Shown: piece after piece, positions 29,213 through 37,007 of the stretch
How positions within the stretch are numbered: position 1 is the stretch's first letter
How the letters are laid out: each line of letters opens with the position of its first letter
Assembly: GCF_004342115.1 (NCBI RefSeq)
Contig: NZ_SMAC01000025.1
Location: forward strand, 1-46,516
Direction: 5' to 3'
DNA length: 46,516 nt
Source of the DNA: Mannheimia haemolytica
Lineage (GTDB): Bacteria; Pseudomonadota; Gammaproteobacteria; Enterobacterales; Pasteurellaceae
The notes under the pieces: generated by a model
Told to the model about the DNA's origin: nothing
Databases searched by the model: none
Seen by the model: only the letters and a program-made list of their open reading frames with translations
Translations under genes and position numbers: made by a program

Positions 29213-29257
29213 TCAGGTTAAAGTGTGGTGGTGATGTAAAGTGTAGTTTAAATTCAT
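29213..29257 (-). CDS. hisL: Histidine operon leader peptide
   Basis: A 14-residue ORF, MNLNYTLHHHHTLT, with four consecutive His codons (CAT CAC CAC CAC) and a TGA stop. GGAG lies 8 nt before the ATG. It is located between a sigma-70-type promoter and the attenuator hairpins, exactly the layout of enteric and Haemophilus his leaders. Shortage of charged tRNA-His should stall the ribosome here and allow read-through. The peptide itself has no expected function. Confidence 0.9.
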   Translation of the reverse strand: MNLNYTLHHHHTLT

Positions 29258-29284
29258 TGCATTACTCCAAAACAGTATGAACAG

Positions 29285-29313
29285 AATTTACGTCAAGCCG
29301 GCAGAAATATCAA
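29285..29313 (-). promoter_or_regulatory. Probable his operon promoter
   Basis: On the minus strand TTGATA (29313-29308) and TAAATT (29290-29285) are 17 bp apart. Transcription would begin about 20 nt before the hisL start. The match is moderate (5/6 and 4/6); the position fits. Confidence 0.5.
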
Positions 29314-29363
29314 GCACTTTTTTAAGCAAATATCGGCTTTTTTATAACCGTTTGTTCTGCCTA

Positions 29364-30353
29364 TTATGTTCTTGCGGAATACACCTTAAACTTGGTGGAT
29401 TTTGCCAGTACGTCGTGTTTGCCGAAGGCTTTATCGAGCAAATCTGGGTAAGGCAAGAATGCGTTTGCGACAATTCGCAGCTCACCGCCTTTGGTTAGGT
29501 GATTTTTAGCTTGGAAAATCAACTCCTCCACCGCTCGGTAGGCGGTATCGACCCCGTCGTGGAATGGTGGGTTGGAGACAATTAAATCAAACCGTTCATT
29601 AATGTGAGAGAACACATCACTTGCTACCACTTCCCCCTCTAACTGATTTTCCGCCAAAGTACGTCTGCCGGATTCCAACGCCATTGCGTGAATATCGCTC
29701 ATCGTCAGTTTGATTTTCGGAAATTGTTGTTTGAGCGTTGCCCCAATCACGCCAGCCCCACAGCCTAAATCTAACACTTTGCCTTTTAGCCTGTCTGCTT
29801 TGTCGAAGGTTGAAAGCAATAATTTGGTGCCGTTATCCAGCTCCGCCGAGCTAAAAACCGCTGGTAGAGCGAACACATCTAAGTCTTGCAAGCGGTAGGA
29901 TTTCCAGAATTTTTTGCAATCGAATGTCGGCACGGTCTGTAGCTCAAAATGGTATAAACCACAACGGCGTGCAGAGTCGATTTTGGCAATACTGCCGAAC
30001 GGTTCGAGCAATTTTTCTACCGAACGAACACCAGCTCGGTTTTCGCCGATAATCAACATTTCTTGCCCTGCTTGGCATTGCGACAGCCATTGTAGCAGTT
30101 GGAATTGGCATTCCTGCTTGTTCTTCGTCCAATAAAACACCGCTAACTCGGCACTCAAACCACATTCTAAGCCAAATTCAACCTCACTATGGTGGCGTGC
30201 GTAATCAAAATAGCTACTGAATACCGCAACCTTTTCCGCACGAGATTGCAGCTGGCGGGCAAAATCATCTCGCACATCGCCAAATAATAACACCGACTTG
30301 TTTTCAAATAACGCCAAATGGCGTTCAAGTACTTCGCTTTCTAAAGAGAGCAT
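29364..30353 (-). CDS. rsmC: 16S rRNA (guanine-1207-N2)-methyltransferase
   Basis: The 329-residue protein has two related halves, of which the C-terminal one is catalytic: SAM motif I VLDLGCGAGVIGA (residues about 193-205) and the N-methylating motif NPPFH (about 262). The N-terminal half is a degenerate methyltransferase fold used for RNA/protein binding. It methylates G1207 of 16S rRNA in the 30S subunit. It is divergent from holD, as in related genomes, and its transcript runs toward the his promoter. Confidence 0.95.
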   Translation of the reverse strand: MLSLESEVLERHLALFENKSVLLFGDVRDDFARQLQSRAEKVAVFSSYFDYARHHSEVEFGLECGLSAELAVFYWTKNKQECQFQLLQWLSQCQAGQEMLIIGENRAGVRSVEKLLEPFGSIAKIDSARRCGLYHFELQTVPTFDCKKFWKSYRLQDLDVFALPAVFSSAELDNGTKLLLSTFDKADRLKGKVLDLGCGAGVIGATLKQQFPKIKLTMSDIHAMALESGRRTLAENQLEGEVVASDVFSHINERFDLIVSNPPFHDGVDTAYRAVEELIFQAKNHLTKGGELRIVANAFLPYPDLLDKAFGKHDVLAKSTKFKVYSART

Positions 30354-30481
30354 TTTCTTACCTTATCTAAAAAATTAGCGTGAATATACCGAATTTAAGT
30401 ACAGAAATCTTGAATTTTTTGAAAAAAGTTTCTGTTCAAGCGGAGTTTTGATACTATTTGCAAAATTTGATGAGGTTTTAA

Positions 30482-30904
30482 ATGAATCGTCGTGATTTAC
30501 TGTTACAGGAAATGGGTATTTCGCAATGGGTGCTAACCAATCCCCAAGTGCTAAAAGGCGATGCTCAAATCCGCCTAAACAATGCGGTAAAATTGGTGGT
30601 AGTGTGTGAGGAAGATCACCAACACAGCCGGCTCTTTGCCGATATTCTGCGTGCTTTAAAGTTAAAAAACAGCGAATATCAATGGCTGACTGGCGAACAA
30701 TCACAACGTTTGGTGTTTGAGCATTCGCCGATCTTTTGGCTGATTCAAGCGGAAGAACAAGCGGTCAAAATGGCAAAAAGTTTTACTAATCAGACCGCTT
30801 GGAAAAACGAGTCTTGGCAAGATTTAGCCAAATCTACGACCAAACGCCAACTTTGGCAACAAATTGATACTTTTTCGGCACAATTTGGAGAACAGCGTGA
30901 TTGA
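30482..30904 (+). CDS. holD: DNA polymerase III subunit psi
   Basis: The 140-residue psi subunit bridges chi (holC, also in this window) to the clamp-loader. Recognisable are the N-terminal RRDLLLQEMGISQWVLTNP segment, which contacts the clamp loader, and the ADILRALKL helix. A 44-bp inverted pair of uptake cores (30757-30766 and 30793-30800) is embedded in the coding sequence and encodes part of EEQAVKMAKSFTNQTAW, which looks like an insertion between conserved elements. The stop overlaps rimI by 8 nt. Confidence 0.9.
   Translation: MNRRDLLLQEMGISQWVLTNPQVLKGDAQIRLNNAVKLVVVCEEDHQHSRLFADILRALKLKNSEYQWLTGEQSQRLVFEHSPIFWLIQAEEQAVKMAKSFTNQTAWKNESWQDLAKSTTKRQLWQQIDTFSAQFGEQRD
30757..30800. repeat. 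Inverted uptake-sequence pair inside holD
   Basis: ACAAGCGGTC (30757-30766) and GACCGCTT (30793-30800) inside the holD frame, with an A/T-rich middle. Outside genes such pairs serve as terminators; here it is translated. Confidence 0.7.
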
Positions 30905-31334
30905 GCAAATTCAAGCGGAAGATTTCGAGCAGTTATTTGAAATTGAGCAACAAGCCCATTTAGTGCCGTGGTCAAAGGGGACGTTATTAAATAATCAGGG
31001 TGAAAAATACCTGAATTTAAAAGTGGTAGAGCAAAACAAAATTGTGGCTTTTGCCATTAGTCATATCGTGCTAGATGAAGCAACCTTATTTAACATTGCA
31101 GTTGCTCCTGATTTTCAAGGCAAAGGCATTGGCAAGCGGTTACTTTCCGAATTAATTTTGCAACTGCAACAACGGAAACTCACCACCCTGTGGTTGGAAG
31201 TGCGAGAATCCAACCATTCTGCCAGAAAACTCTACGATTCACTCGGTTTTAATGAAGTTACCACCCGCAAAAACTATTACCCCACGCCAAACGGTAGCAA
31301 AGAAAATGCGGTGGTAATGGCGTTATATTTGTAG
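30897..31334 (+). CDS. rimI: [Ribosomal protein bS18]-alanine N-acetyltransferase
   Basis: About 145 residues from a GTG at 30897 with GGAG 7 nt upstream. GNAT motifs: LFNIAVAPDFQGKGIGKRLLSEL (acetyl-CoA loop), LWLEVRESNHSARKLYDSLGF and RKNYYPTPNGSKENAVVM, the last being the RimI-type C-terminal NYY...DA/NAVVM signature. RimI acetylates the N-terminal Ala of ribosomal protein S18. Translational coupling to holD by an 8-nt overlap is the conserved enteric arrangement. A longer frame from 30864 lies inside holD and is not preferred. Confidence 0.92.
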   Translation: MIEQIQAEDFEQLFEIEQQAHLVPWSKGTLLNNQGEKYLNLKVVEQNKIVAFAISHIVLDEATLFNIAVAPDFQGKGIGKRLLSELILQLQQRKLTTLWLEVRESNHSARKLYDSLGFNEVTTRKNYYPTPNGSKENAVVMALYL

Positions 31335-31350
31335 GGAGAATTTAAAACCA

Positions 31351-31374
31351 AAAGAGCGACCTCAGTCGCTCTTT
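31351..31374. terminator. Bidirectional terminator between rimI and typA
   Basis: AAAGAGCGAC (31351-31360) and GTCGCTCTTT (31364-31373), 10-bp stem with a 3-nt loop, then TTTT, between convergent genes. Confidence 0.88.
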
Positions 31375-31382
31375 TTTATCAG

Positions 31383-33230
31383 TTAGTGCGTGCTGGTACT
31401 GGTTGTAGTACGGCTTGCACGTTTCCGGTCGTTTTCAGTTAATAAACGTTTACGAATACGCACTGATTGTGGTGTTACTTCCACTAATTCGTCATCGTCA
31501 ATAAACTCTAACGCTTGTTCTAGAGTGAAACGCACCGGTGTGGTTAAAACGATGGCATCGTCTTTACCTGATGCACGCATATTGGTTAATTTCTTACCCT
31601 GTAAGCAGTTTACGGTTAAATCGTTTGAACGGCTGTGAATCCCGATAATTTGCCCTTCATATACATCAACACCGTGGTCGATCATTAATTTTCCACGCTC
31701 TTGTAAGCCAAATAATGCGTATGCTAATGCCTTACCCGTTGCGTTAGAAATTAACACACCGTTTTTACGCTGGCCGATTTCGCCCGGTTTTACGTCATCA
31801 TAATGACTGAATGTTGAGTAAAGTAAACCTGTACCTGAGGTCATCGTCATAAATTCGTTACGGAAGCCGATTAAGCCACGGCTTGGAATCACATATTCTA
31901 AGCGAGTGCGTCCTTTGCCGTCCGGAATCATATCACGCACTTCACCTTTACGGATACCAAGTGCTTCCATCACTGAACCTTGGTGTTGCTCTTCGATATC
32001 AATCGTCACTTGCTCAAACGGCTCTTGTTTTTTGCCGTCTTCTTCACGGTAGATTACTTTCGGGCGAGACACTGCTAACTCGTAACCTTCACGACGCATA
32101 TTTTCGATTAATACCGATAAGTGTAATTCGCCACGACCTGACACACGGAATTCGTCTGGGTTGGGTGTTTCTTCCACACGAAGTGCTACGTTGTGGACTA
32201 ATTCTTTGTTTAAACGCTCAAGAATTTGGCGAGAAGTTACAAATTTACCTTCTTGACCACAGAATGGCGAGGTGTTTACACAGAAGAACATGGTTACCGT
32301 TGGCTCATCTACGCTTAATGCAGGTAACGCTTCCACCGCATTAATATCACAAATCGTATCTGAAATATTTAATTCACCTAAACCTGTAATTGCCACGATA
32401 TCGCCTGCGAAGGCTTCAGTTGCTTCAAAGCGTTGTAAACCTAAATGCCCTAATACTTGACCGATACGACCTTGGCGGGTTTTGCCATCGCTGCCTACTA
32501 CCGTTACCGCTTGGTTAGGTTTTACCGAACCACGTTTGATACGACCGATACCGATAACGCCTACATAGTTGTTATAGTCTAATTGCGAGATTTGCATTTG
32601 GAACGGAGCCTCTAATTCCACTTGTGGCGGCTGAACGTGCTTCACAATCGCTTCATAAAGCGGGGTCATATCTTCTGCCAACTCTTCGTGTTCTAAACCA
32701 GCCACGCCGTTTAACGCAGAAGCGTAAATGATAGGGAAATCTAATTGCTCGTCTGTTGCACCTAAATTTACGAAGAGATCGAACACTTGATCAACCACCC
32801 AGTCAGGACGAGCGCCAGGGCGGTCCACTTTGTTAATAACTACGATTGGCTTTAAGCCGTGAGCAAAGGCTTTTTGGGTAACGAAACGGGTTTGTGGCAT
32901 CGGGCCGTCAAAGGCATCTACCACTAAAAGCACCGAATCTACCATTGAAAGTACACGCTCAACCTCACCACCGAAGTCAGCGTGCCCTGGGGTATCTACG
33001 ATATTGATGTGATAACCATTCCAGTTAATTGCCGTATTTTTTGCAAGAATGGTAATACCACGCTCTTTTTCCAAATCGTTGGAGTCCATCACACGCTCGT
33101 CCACGTCGCCTCGGGTGTCACCAAAGGTGCCGGATTGTTGTAAAAGTTTATCAACCAGCGTTGTTTTACCGTGGTCAACGTGAGCAATAATTGCAATGTT
33201 ACGCAATTTATTAATATCTACATTTTGCAT
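31383..33230 (-). CDS. typA: Ribosome-associated GTPase TypA/BipA
   Basis: About 615 residues. Translation-factor GTPase motifs: [15 protein letters not shown] (P-loop), RGITI (switch I), [12 protein letters not shown] (G3) and [10 protein letters not shown] (G4), then EF-G-like domains II, III and V and the BipA-specific C-terminal domain ([13 protein letters not shown]). It aids 50S assembly at low temperature and stress. The frame extends upstream to 33278, but [15 protein letters not shown] from 33230 is the family start. A terminator-like hairpin lies 34 nt upstream of the ATG. Confidence 0.97.
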   Translation of the reverse strand: MQNVDINKLRNIAIIAHVDHGKTTLVDKLLQQSGTFGDTRGDVDERVMDSNDLEKERGITILAKNTAINWNGYHINIVDTPGHADFGGEVERVLSMVDSVLLVVDAFDGPMPQTRFVTQKAFAHGLKPIVVINKVDRPGARPDWVVDQVFDLFVNLGATDEQLDFPIIYASALNGVAGLEHEELAEDMTPLYEAIVKHVQPPQVELEAPFQMQISQLDYNNYVGVIGIGRIKRGSVKPNQAVTVVGSDGKTRQGRIGQVLGHLGLQRFEATEAFAGDIVAITGLGELNISDTICDINAVEALPALSVDEPTVTMFFCVNTSPFCGQEGKFVTSRQILERLNKELVHNVALRVEETPNPDEFRVSGRGELHLSVLIENMRREGYELAVSRPKVIYREEDGKKQEPFEQVTIDIEEQHQGSVMEALGIRKGEVRDMIPDGKGRTRLEYVIPSRGLIGFRNEFMTMTSGTGLLYSTFSHYDDVKPGEIGQRKNGVLISNATGKALAYALFGLQERGKLMIDHGVDVYEGQIIGIHSRSNDLTVNCLQGKKLTNMRASGKDDAIVLTTPVRFTLEQALEFIDDDELVEVTPQSVRIRKRLLTENDRKRASRTTTSTSTH

Positions 33231-33263
33231 TGGAATATCTTTTTTTATTGAGTGAAAATAAAA

Positions 33264-33291
33264 ACTCTCGCCCATCAAAACCGGCGAGAGT
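33264..33291 (-). terminator. Terminator-like hairpin between yggS and typA
   Basis: ACTCTCGCC (33291-33283 on the minus strand) pairs with GGCGAGAGT (33272-33264), followed by TTTTATTTT. It ends the yggS transcript or lies in the typA leader, only 34 nt from the typA ATG. Confidence 0.75.
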
Positions 33292-33420
33292 CTAGAAATT
33301 GGAGGTCGAATTATACAGAGTTTTTCAGAATTTGGCTACAAAACAAGCGGTCTAAATTTGCAAAAATTTTACAATTTAAGACTACTTGCCAGATTCATTC
33401 CTTTGTTATGCCGATAAATT

Positions 33421-34104
33421 TTAGCGATAATCCCTCGCCCCAAAAATCGCCGTGCCTATTCTCACCATTGTAGAACCACATTCAATGGCGGCTTGCATAT
33501 CGTCAGACATTCCCATTGAAAGGGTGTCAATGCCCTCAAATTCTGCTTGCAAGCGGTGAAAAAGTTGCTGCATTTTGCAAAAAGCGATTTTTTGTTGCTC
33601 CGGCTCACTTTCCGGTTTTGGGATTGCCATTAAACCACGTAATTTCAAATTCGGTAATTGAGAAATCGCTTGGGCTAAAGATAACATTTCGTCCGGCTCA
33701 ATGCCTGATTTTGAGGCTTCATCGCTGATATTAATTTGAATCAATACATTAAGCGGTGCTTTTCCTATCGGGCGTTGTTCGCTTAAACGCTCGGCAATTT
33801 TGAGCCTATCCACCGTTTGAATCCAATCAAAATGAGCTGCAACTAACTTGGTTTTATTCGATTGTAACGGACCAATAAAGTGCCATTCCAAGTCTGAACG
33901 ATTTGCAAAACATTCGATTTTTTCGATCGCTTCCTGCACATAATTCTCACCAAATGCACGCTGACCGCCCTCTATCGCCTCTTGAATGGCTTCTACCGGC
34001 TTGGTTTTCGAGACGGCAAGTAGCCGTACGTCATCACGTTGGTGTTGTTGGGAAATTTGCTGAATTTGTTGATGGATTTGCGATAAATTCTCGGCAATCG
34101 ACAT
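33421..34104 (-). CDS. yggS: PLP homeostasis protein (YggS/PLPBP family)
   Basis: About 227 residues. The PLP-binding Lys is in LLAVSKTKP (residue about 36), and the signature WHFIGPLQSNKTK and SMGMSDDMQAAIECGSTMVRIGTAIFG are present, the last binding the cofactor phosphate. The family holds PLP without known catalysis and influences amino-acid and PLP pools. The ATG at 34104, with AAGGAA upstream, is preferred over the longer frame from 34191, which would overlap kdsC. Divergent from kdsC. Confidence 0.94.
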   Translation of the reverse strand: MSIAENLSQIHQQIQQISQQHQRDDVRLLAVSKTKPVEAIQEAIEGGQRAFGENYVQEAIEKIECFANRSDLEWHFIGPLQSNKTKLVAAHFDWIQTVDRLKIAERLSEQRPIGKAPLNVLIQINISDEASKSGIEPDEMLSLAQAISQLPNLKLRGLMAIPKPESEPEQQKIAFCKMQQLFHRLQAEFEGIDTLSMGMSDDMQAAIECGSTMVRIGTAIFGARDYR

Positions 34105-34114
34105 TTCGGTTCCT

Positions 34115-34143
34115 TTGGTAAACGGAGGTAAAAAAGCTATAAT
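34115..34143 (+). promoter_or_regulatory. Probable kdsC promoter
   Basis: TTGGTA (34115-34120) and consensus TATAAT (34138-34143) with a 17-bp spacer, ending 31 bp before the kdsC ATG. The -35 region overlaps the yggS ribosome-binding site on the other strand. Confidence 0.6.
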
Positions 34144-34174
34144 GGCAAAATCATACCATATTTGAGGCAAAAAA

Positions 34175-34714
34175 ATGTTAGATCTCACCAAGATTAAATT
34201 AGTGATTACCGATGTGGACGGCGTGCTAACCGATGGCGGAATGTACTACACCGACCAAGGCGAAGTAATGAAACGTTTCCACGTTCACGATGGTTTAGGC
34301 GTTAAGATGTTACAAAGTTGTGGCATTAAAGTGGCAGTACTCTCGGGCGGCGATACGGCTTTGCTCCGCAAACGGTTAGAGGTGCTGAAAATTGATCTCG
34401 CTTTGTTAGGCAAAATGGAAAAACGCTCCGCCTGCTTTGAGCTAATGCAGCAAGCCGGTGTTACCCCTGAGCAAACGGCTTACATTGGTGATGACACCTT
34501 AGATTTACCGGCTTTTGAAGTGTGTGGCATTGCGATTGCAACCCGTAACGCCCTCGATTACATCAAAGAAAAAGCAGATTGGGTATTGCAAAAAGCCGGT
34601 GGTGAAGGGGCGTTTCGTGAAGTCTCCGACCAAATTTTGGAGGCTCAAGGATTCGGTGAAATTTTTAAAACCGCAGATGGTTTTTTTACGGTAGCGGGGA
34701 AAATGGCTCAGTAG
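34175..34714 (+). CDS. kdsC: 3-deoxy-D-manno-octulosonate 8-phosphate phosphatase
   Basis: The 179-residue HAD phosphatase removes phosphate from KDO 8-phosphate in lipopolysaccharide core synthesis. HAD motifs: ITDVDGVLTDGGMYY (nucleophile and acid Asp), AVLSGGDT (motif II Ser), LLGKMEK (Lys) and YIGDDTLDLPAF (acidic motif). The C-terminal GGEGAFREVSDQIL is characteristic of KdsC, which forms a tetramer without a cap domain. GAGG stands before the ATG. Confidence 0.96.
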   Translation: MLDLTKIKLVITDVDGVLTDGGMYYTDQGEVMKRFHVHDGLGVKMLQSCGIKVAVLSGGDTALLRKRLEVLKIDLALLGKMEKRSACFELMQQAGVTPEQTAYIGDDTLDLPAFEVCGIAIATRNALDYIKEKADWVLQKAGGEGAFREVSDQILEAQGFGEIFKTADGFFTVAGKMAQ

Positions 34715-34835
34715 ACTCTTCAAGCAGTTAAATTTCATTTTATTTTTGCGATCTGCATCGAAAAAATGTATTTCTAATCTGATTTTCAAATTACTGTTTG
34801 CTAAATTAAATTTAGTTCTTGTTAGATTTATTTTA

Positions 34836-34845
34836 TGTATATACA
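34836..34845. promoter_or_regulatory. Palindrome at the brnTA start, candidate autoregulatory operator
   Basis: TGTATATACA is a perfect 10-bp palindrome 7-16 bp upstream of the brnT ATG. A second inverted repeat, CTAAAT/ATTTAG, lies at 34801-34815. BrnA antitoxins repress their own promoters; binding here is inferred from position only. Confidence 0.4.
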
Positions 34846-34851
34846 ATAATT

Positions 34852-35142
34852 ATGAAAATTTATACTTGGGACGAAACTAAACGCAAAATCAATTTAGCCA
34901 AGCACGGATTAGATTTTGCCGATGCAGATGAAGTTCTCTCATCGCCCTATCGATTTGATGTTGAAGTTATTCGTAACAATGAATTTAGAATACAATCTTT
35001 TGCATATTCATTTGGACGTTTACTCGTATTATCACTTGCATATACAGAAAGGGAAGATTACATCAGAGTAATTAGCTTTCGGCGAGCATCTAAAGCAGAA
35101 AGAGAGGCATATTATGAATACTTACAACAATACTTTGAATAA
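34852..35142 (+). CDS. brnT: BrnT-family toxin (ribonuclease)
   Basis: About 96 residues from ATG at 34852. The family pattern is clear: YTWDETKRKINLAKHGLDFADADEVL, then RLLVLSLAYTEREDYIRVISFRRASKAEREAYYEY. BrnT toxins have a RelE-like fold and cleave RNA, inhibiting translation. The conserved Lys-Asn/Ala-x-x-Lys-His-Gly region and the two Arg of SFRRA are retained, so activity is plausible. The gene overlaps brnA by 29 nt, the usual toxin-first order of this system. Confidence 0.9.
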   Translation: MKIYTWDETKRKINLAKHGLDFADADEVLSSPYRFDVEVIRNNEFRIQSFAYSFGRLLVLSLAYTEREDYIRVISFRRASKAEREAYYEYLQQYFE

Positions 35143-35416
35143 TAAAAATTTAGAGAAAAAACAGCTACTTATGGCTATTCAAGCTATTCCGGCAAGCCAA
35201 GATTTTATTTGGGACGGAAAAGATGACGATGAACGCCCGGTTACGCCATCAGAGTTTTCAATTGCAATGAAAAAACGTGGCAGACCAGCTGGTTCAAAGA
35301 AAGAATTGGTTTCGTTACGTCTTGATAAAAGCGTTCTTGAAGCCTTTAGAGCTTCAGGTAAAGGTTGGCAAAGTAGAATTAATCAAGTTTTAAGTGATTT
35401 TGTAAAACAAGTTTGA
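35114..35416 (+). CDS. brnA: BrnA-family antitoxin
   Basis: The 100-residue protein has the BrnA C-terminal module RGRPAGSKKELVSLRLDKSVLEAFRASGKGWQSRINQVL (seen as consecutive parts of residues 55-95), a ribbon-helix-helix DNA-binding domain, preceded by DDERPVTPSEF, the toxin-contacting stretch. It should neutralise BrnT and repress the pair. The start lies inside brnT; an internal ATG at residue 20 has no better leader. The terminator at 35426 follows. Confidence 0.9.
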   Translation: MNTYNNTLNNKNLEKKQLLMAIQAIPASQDFIWDGKDDDERPVTPSEFSIAMKKRGRPAGSKKELVSLRLDKSVLEAFRASGKGWQSRINQVLSDFVKQV

Positions 35417-35425
35417 CCACAAAAC

Positions 35426-35446
35426 AAAGGCGGTTAATCCGCCTTT
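35426..35446 (+). terminator. Terminator of brnTA
   Basis: AAAGGCGG (35426-35433) and CCGCCTTT (35439-35446) with a 5-nt loop and a T tract on the plus strand. The right arm also encodes the last codons of the convergent DUF3144 gene. Confidence 0.8.
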
Positions 35447-35742
35447 TTCCCTTCAATATATCGCTCGAAGTTTTGGATATATTCATCTAAATTTGCAGTG
35501 AGCATTTCTTTGTATTGCTCCACAAAATATTGAATAACTTCTTCTCTGGAATCGGCCAACTGCTGTTTATATTCCGCCTTGCTTGCCGCAACATAGGCGT
35601 TAAATCTGGCACAACCAAACAACATCGCATTGCTGACTTGGTTTGGGGCAATGTTTTTTAAATGAGCGTTGGCAACGTTAATAAAGCCGTCTGCTCGCTG
35701 GTAGAAAGTTGGGTCAATTTGTTTATCGGTAATGTTAATCAT
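35434..35742 (-). CDS. DUF3144-family protein
   Basis: A 102-residue acidic, helical cytoplasmic protein. The sequence FYQRADGFINVANAHL and VSNAMLFGCARFNAYVAA are the family core as I know it from gamma-proteobacteria. Function unknown. The ATG at 35742 with GAGG 6 nt upstream is clear; the longer frame to 35880 runs through the repeat at 35767-35874 and is not coding. It lies downstream of rpoH on the same strand, with the repeat between. Confidence 0.85.
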   Translation of the reverse strand: MINITDKQIDPTFYQRADGFINVANAHLKNIAPNQVSNAMLFGCARFNAYVAASKAEYKQQLADSREEVIQYFVEQYKEMLTANLDEYIQNFERYIEGKKAD

Positions 35743-35766
35743 AGTATCCTCATTTTTAGTCAAAAT

Positions 35767-35874
35767 ACAAGCGGTGCTTTTTGCGTAAAATTTTGCACAA
35801 ACGCTTGCGTTTGAACGTTGGCTCTGCCGACGGCACGAAGTGCGAGCGTAGCGAGTAAAAAAATCACCGCTTGT
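35767..35874 (-). repeat. Hairpin repeat, family B copy 2, enclosed in an inverted uptake pair
   Basis: Outer arms ACAAGCGGTG (35767-35776) and CACCGCTTGT (35865-35874) are perfectly complementary. Inside are hairpins CAAACGC with GCGTTTG (35798-35813), CGTTGGC with GCCGACG (loop TCT) and GCAC with GTGC (loop GAA). The segment GAACGTTGGCTCTGCCGACGG parallels 19300-19319 with paired substitutions. It sits between rpoH and the DUF3144 gene and may end the rpoH transcript. Confidence 0.7.
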
Positions 35875-35882
35875 AGGCATTT

Positions 35883-36842
35883 CTAGCCGTCTAATGAAAT
35901 CGCTTCCTTGATTTTCTTCAATGCGGCATTTTCAAGCTGTCTTACCCGCTCTGCCGAGATGTTATATTTATCGGCTAAATCTTGCAGTGTGGCTTTATTG
36001 TCATCTAACCAGCGGGTTTTGATGATGTCTTGGCTACGTTCATCAAGGGTGGCTAACGCATAGGCAAGTTGAGCGGTTGCCTGCCCATTATGTTGTTCGT
36101 CTTCCAAGTCATCGGCGAAATTGGAGCTGCTATCTTCAATATACATAGAAGGAGCGTAGCTGTCTTCATCGTCATCACCGGCAGGCAGATCAAAACCTAA
36201 ATCTTGTCCGGTCATTCGAGATTCCATTTCTCGTACTTCTTCCACTGAAACCCCTAAATCATCGGCAACTTTTTTGATCTCTTCTTCATTAAACCACGCC
36301 AAGCGGTTTTTATTTTTGCGTAAATTAAAGAATAATTTACGTTGAGCTTTGGTGGTTGCCACTTTCACAATTCGCCAGTTTTTCAGCACATATTCGTGAA
36401 TTTCCGCTTTCACCCAATGAACCGCAAAAGAAACCAACCGCACGCCGACATTCGGGTCAAACCGTTTTACCGCTTTCATCAAGCCGATATTACCCTCTTG
36501 GATCAGATCTGCCAGCGGTAAACCATAGCCCAAATAGCCACGAGCAATATGGATCACAAACCGCATATGGGAAAGGATCAGCTGTTTTGCCGCCTCAACG
36601 TCTTCATCATAATAATAACGCTCCGCCAGTTCTTTTTCTTGCTCGGCGGTGAGAATCGGATACTGATTTGCCATTCGGATGTAGCTATCCAAATTGCCCT
36701 GCGGCACAGGCATTGAGCCGGAAACCAAAGCCGGATGCATTGCTTCTACCGATGTTTCTTCTTCGTCTATCTCATCAACATCAATCGGCTCGGCATCTAT
36801 AATTTCAGCATCTTCAATCTCGTTCTCGTTAAATTTTTTCAT
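35883..36842 (-). CDS. rpoH: Heat-shock sigma factor sigma-32 with an acidic N-terminal extension
   Basis: About 319 residues. Region 2 ([38 protein letters not shown]), the RpoH box [10 protein letters not shown] and the C-terminal region 4 helix-turn-helix ([26 protein letters not shown]) are unmistakable. E. coli and H. influenzae RpoH are about 281-284 residues and begin close to the GNLDSY segment; here about 40 extra residues, very rich in Asp/Glu/Ile, precede [15 protein letters not shown] start at Met 36740 would remove most of them but has a poorer leader. In this window hslR and hslO are expected targets. Confidence 0.94.
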   Translation of the reverse strand: MKKFNENEIEDAEIIDAEPIDVDEIDEEETSVEAMHPALVSGSMPVPQGNLDSYIRMANQYPILTAEQEKELAERYYYDEDVEAAKQLILSHMRFVIHIARGYLGYGLPLADLIQEGNIGLMKAVKRFDPNVGVRLVSFAVHWVKAEIHEYVLKNWRIVKVATTKAQRKLFFNLRKNKNRLAWFNEEEIKKVADDLGVSVEEVREMESRMTGQDLGFDLPAGDDDEDSYAPSMYIEDSSSNFADDLEDEQHNGQATAQLAYALATLDERSQDIIKTRWLDDNKATLQDLADKYNISAERVRQLENAALKKIKEAISLDG

Positions 36843-36966
36843 TCTATTTCTCTTCACTCTCAGCAAGGTTTACATTATAACATCGTTAAATCTATCTGGT
36901 GTGGGATTTGTATGATTTTATTTCGAGCTATTCAATACCGCTAAGTTCCGCCACTTGCAAAACTTT

Positions 36967-36995
36967 TTGCAAATTCGACCGCTTTCCTTTAGAAT
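36967..36995 (+). promoter_or_regulatory. ssrA promoter
   Basis: TTGCAA (36967-36972), 17-bp spacer, TAGAAT (36990-36995), 12 nt before the mature 5' end. The spacer contains most of an uptake core (GACCGCTT). Confidence 0.7.
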
Positions 36996-37007
36996 ACCGC
37001 TACTTTT

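Noticed and set aside
29277-29498. Plus-strand 73-residue reading frame
   Set aside because: It overlaps the rsmC 3' end and the his promoter and has no ribosome-binding site or protein-like composition.
35743-35880. N-terminal extension of the DUF3144 frame
   Set aside because: These codons translate the family B hairpin repeat and uptake signals; the ATG at 35742 has a clear ribosome-binding site.
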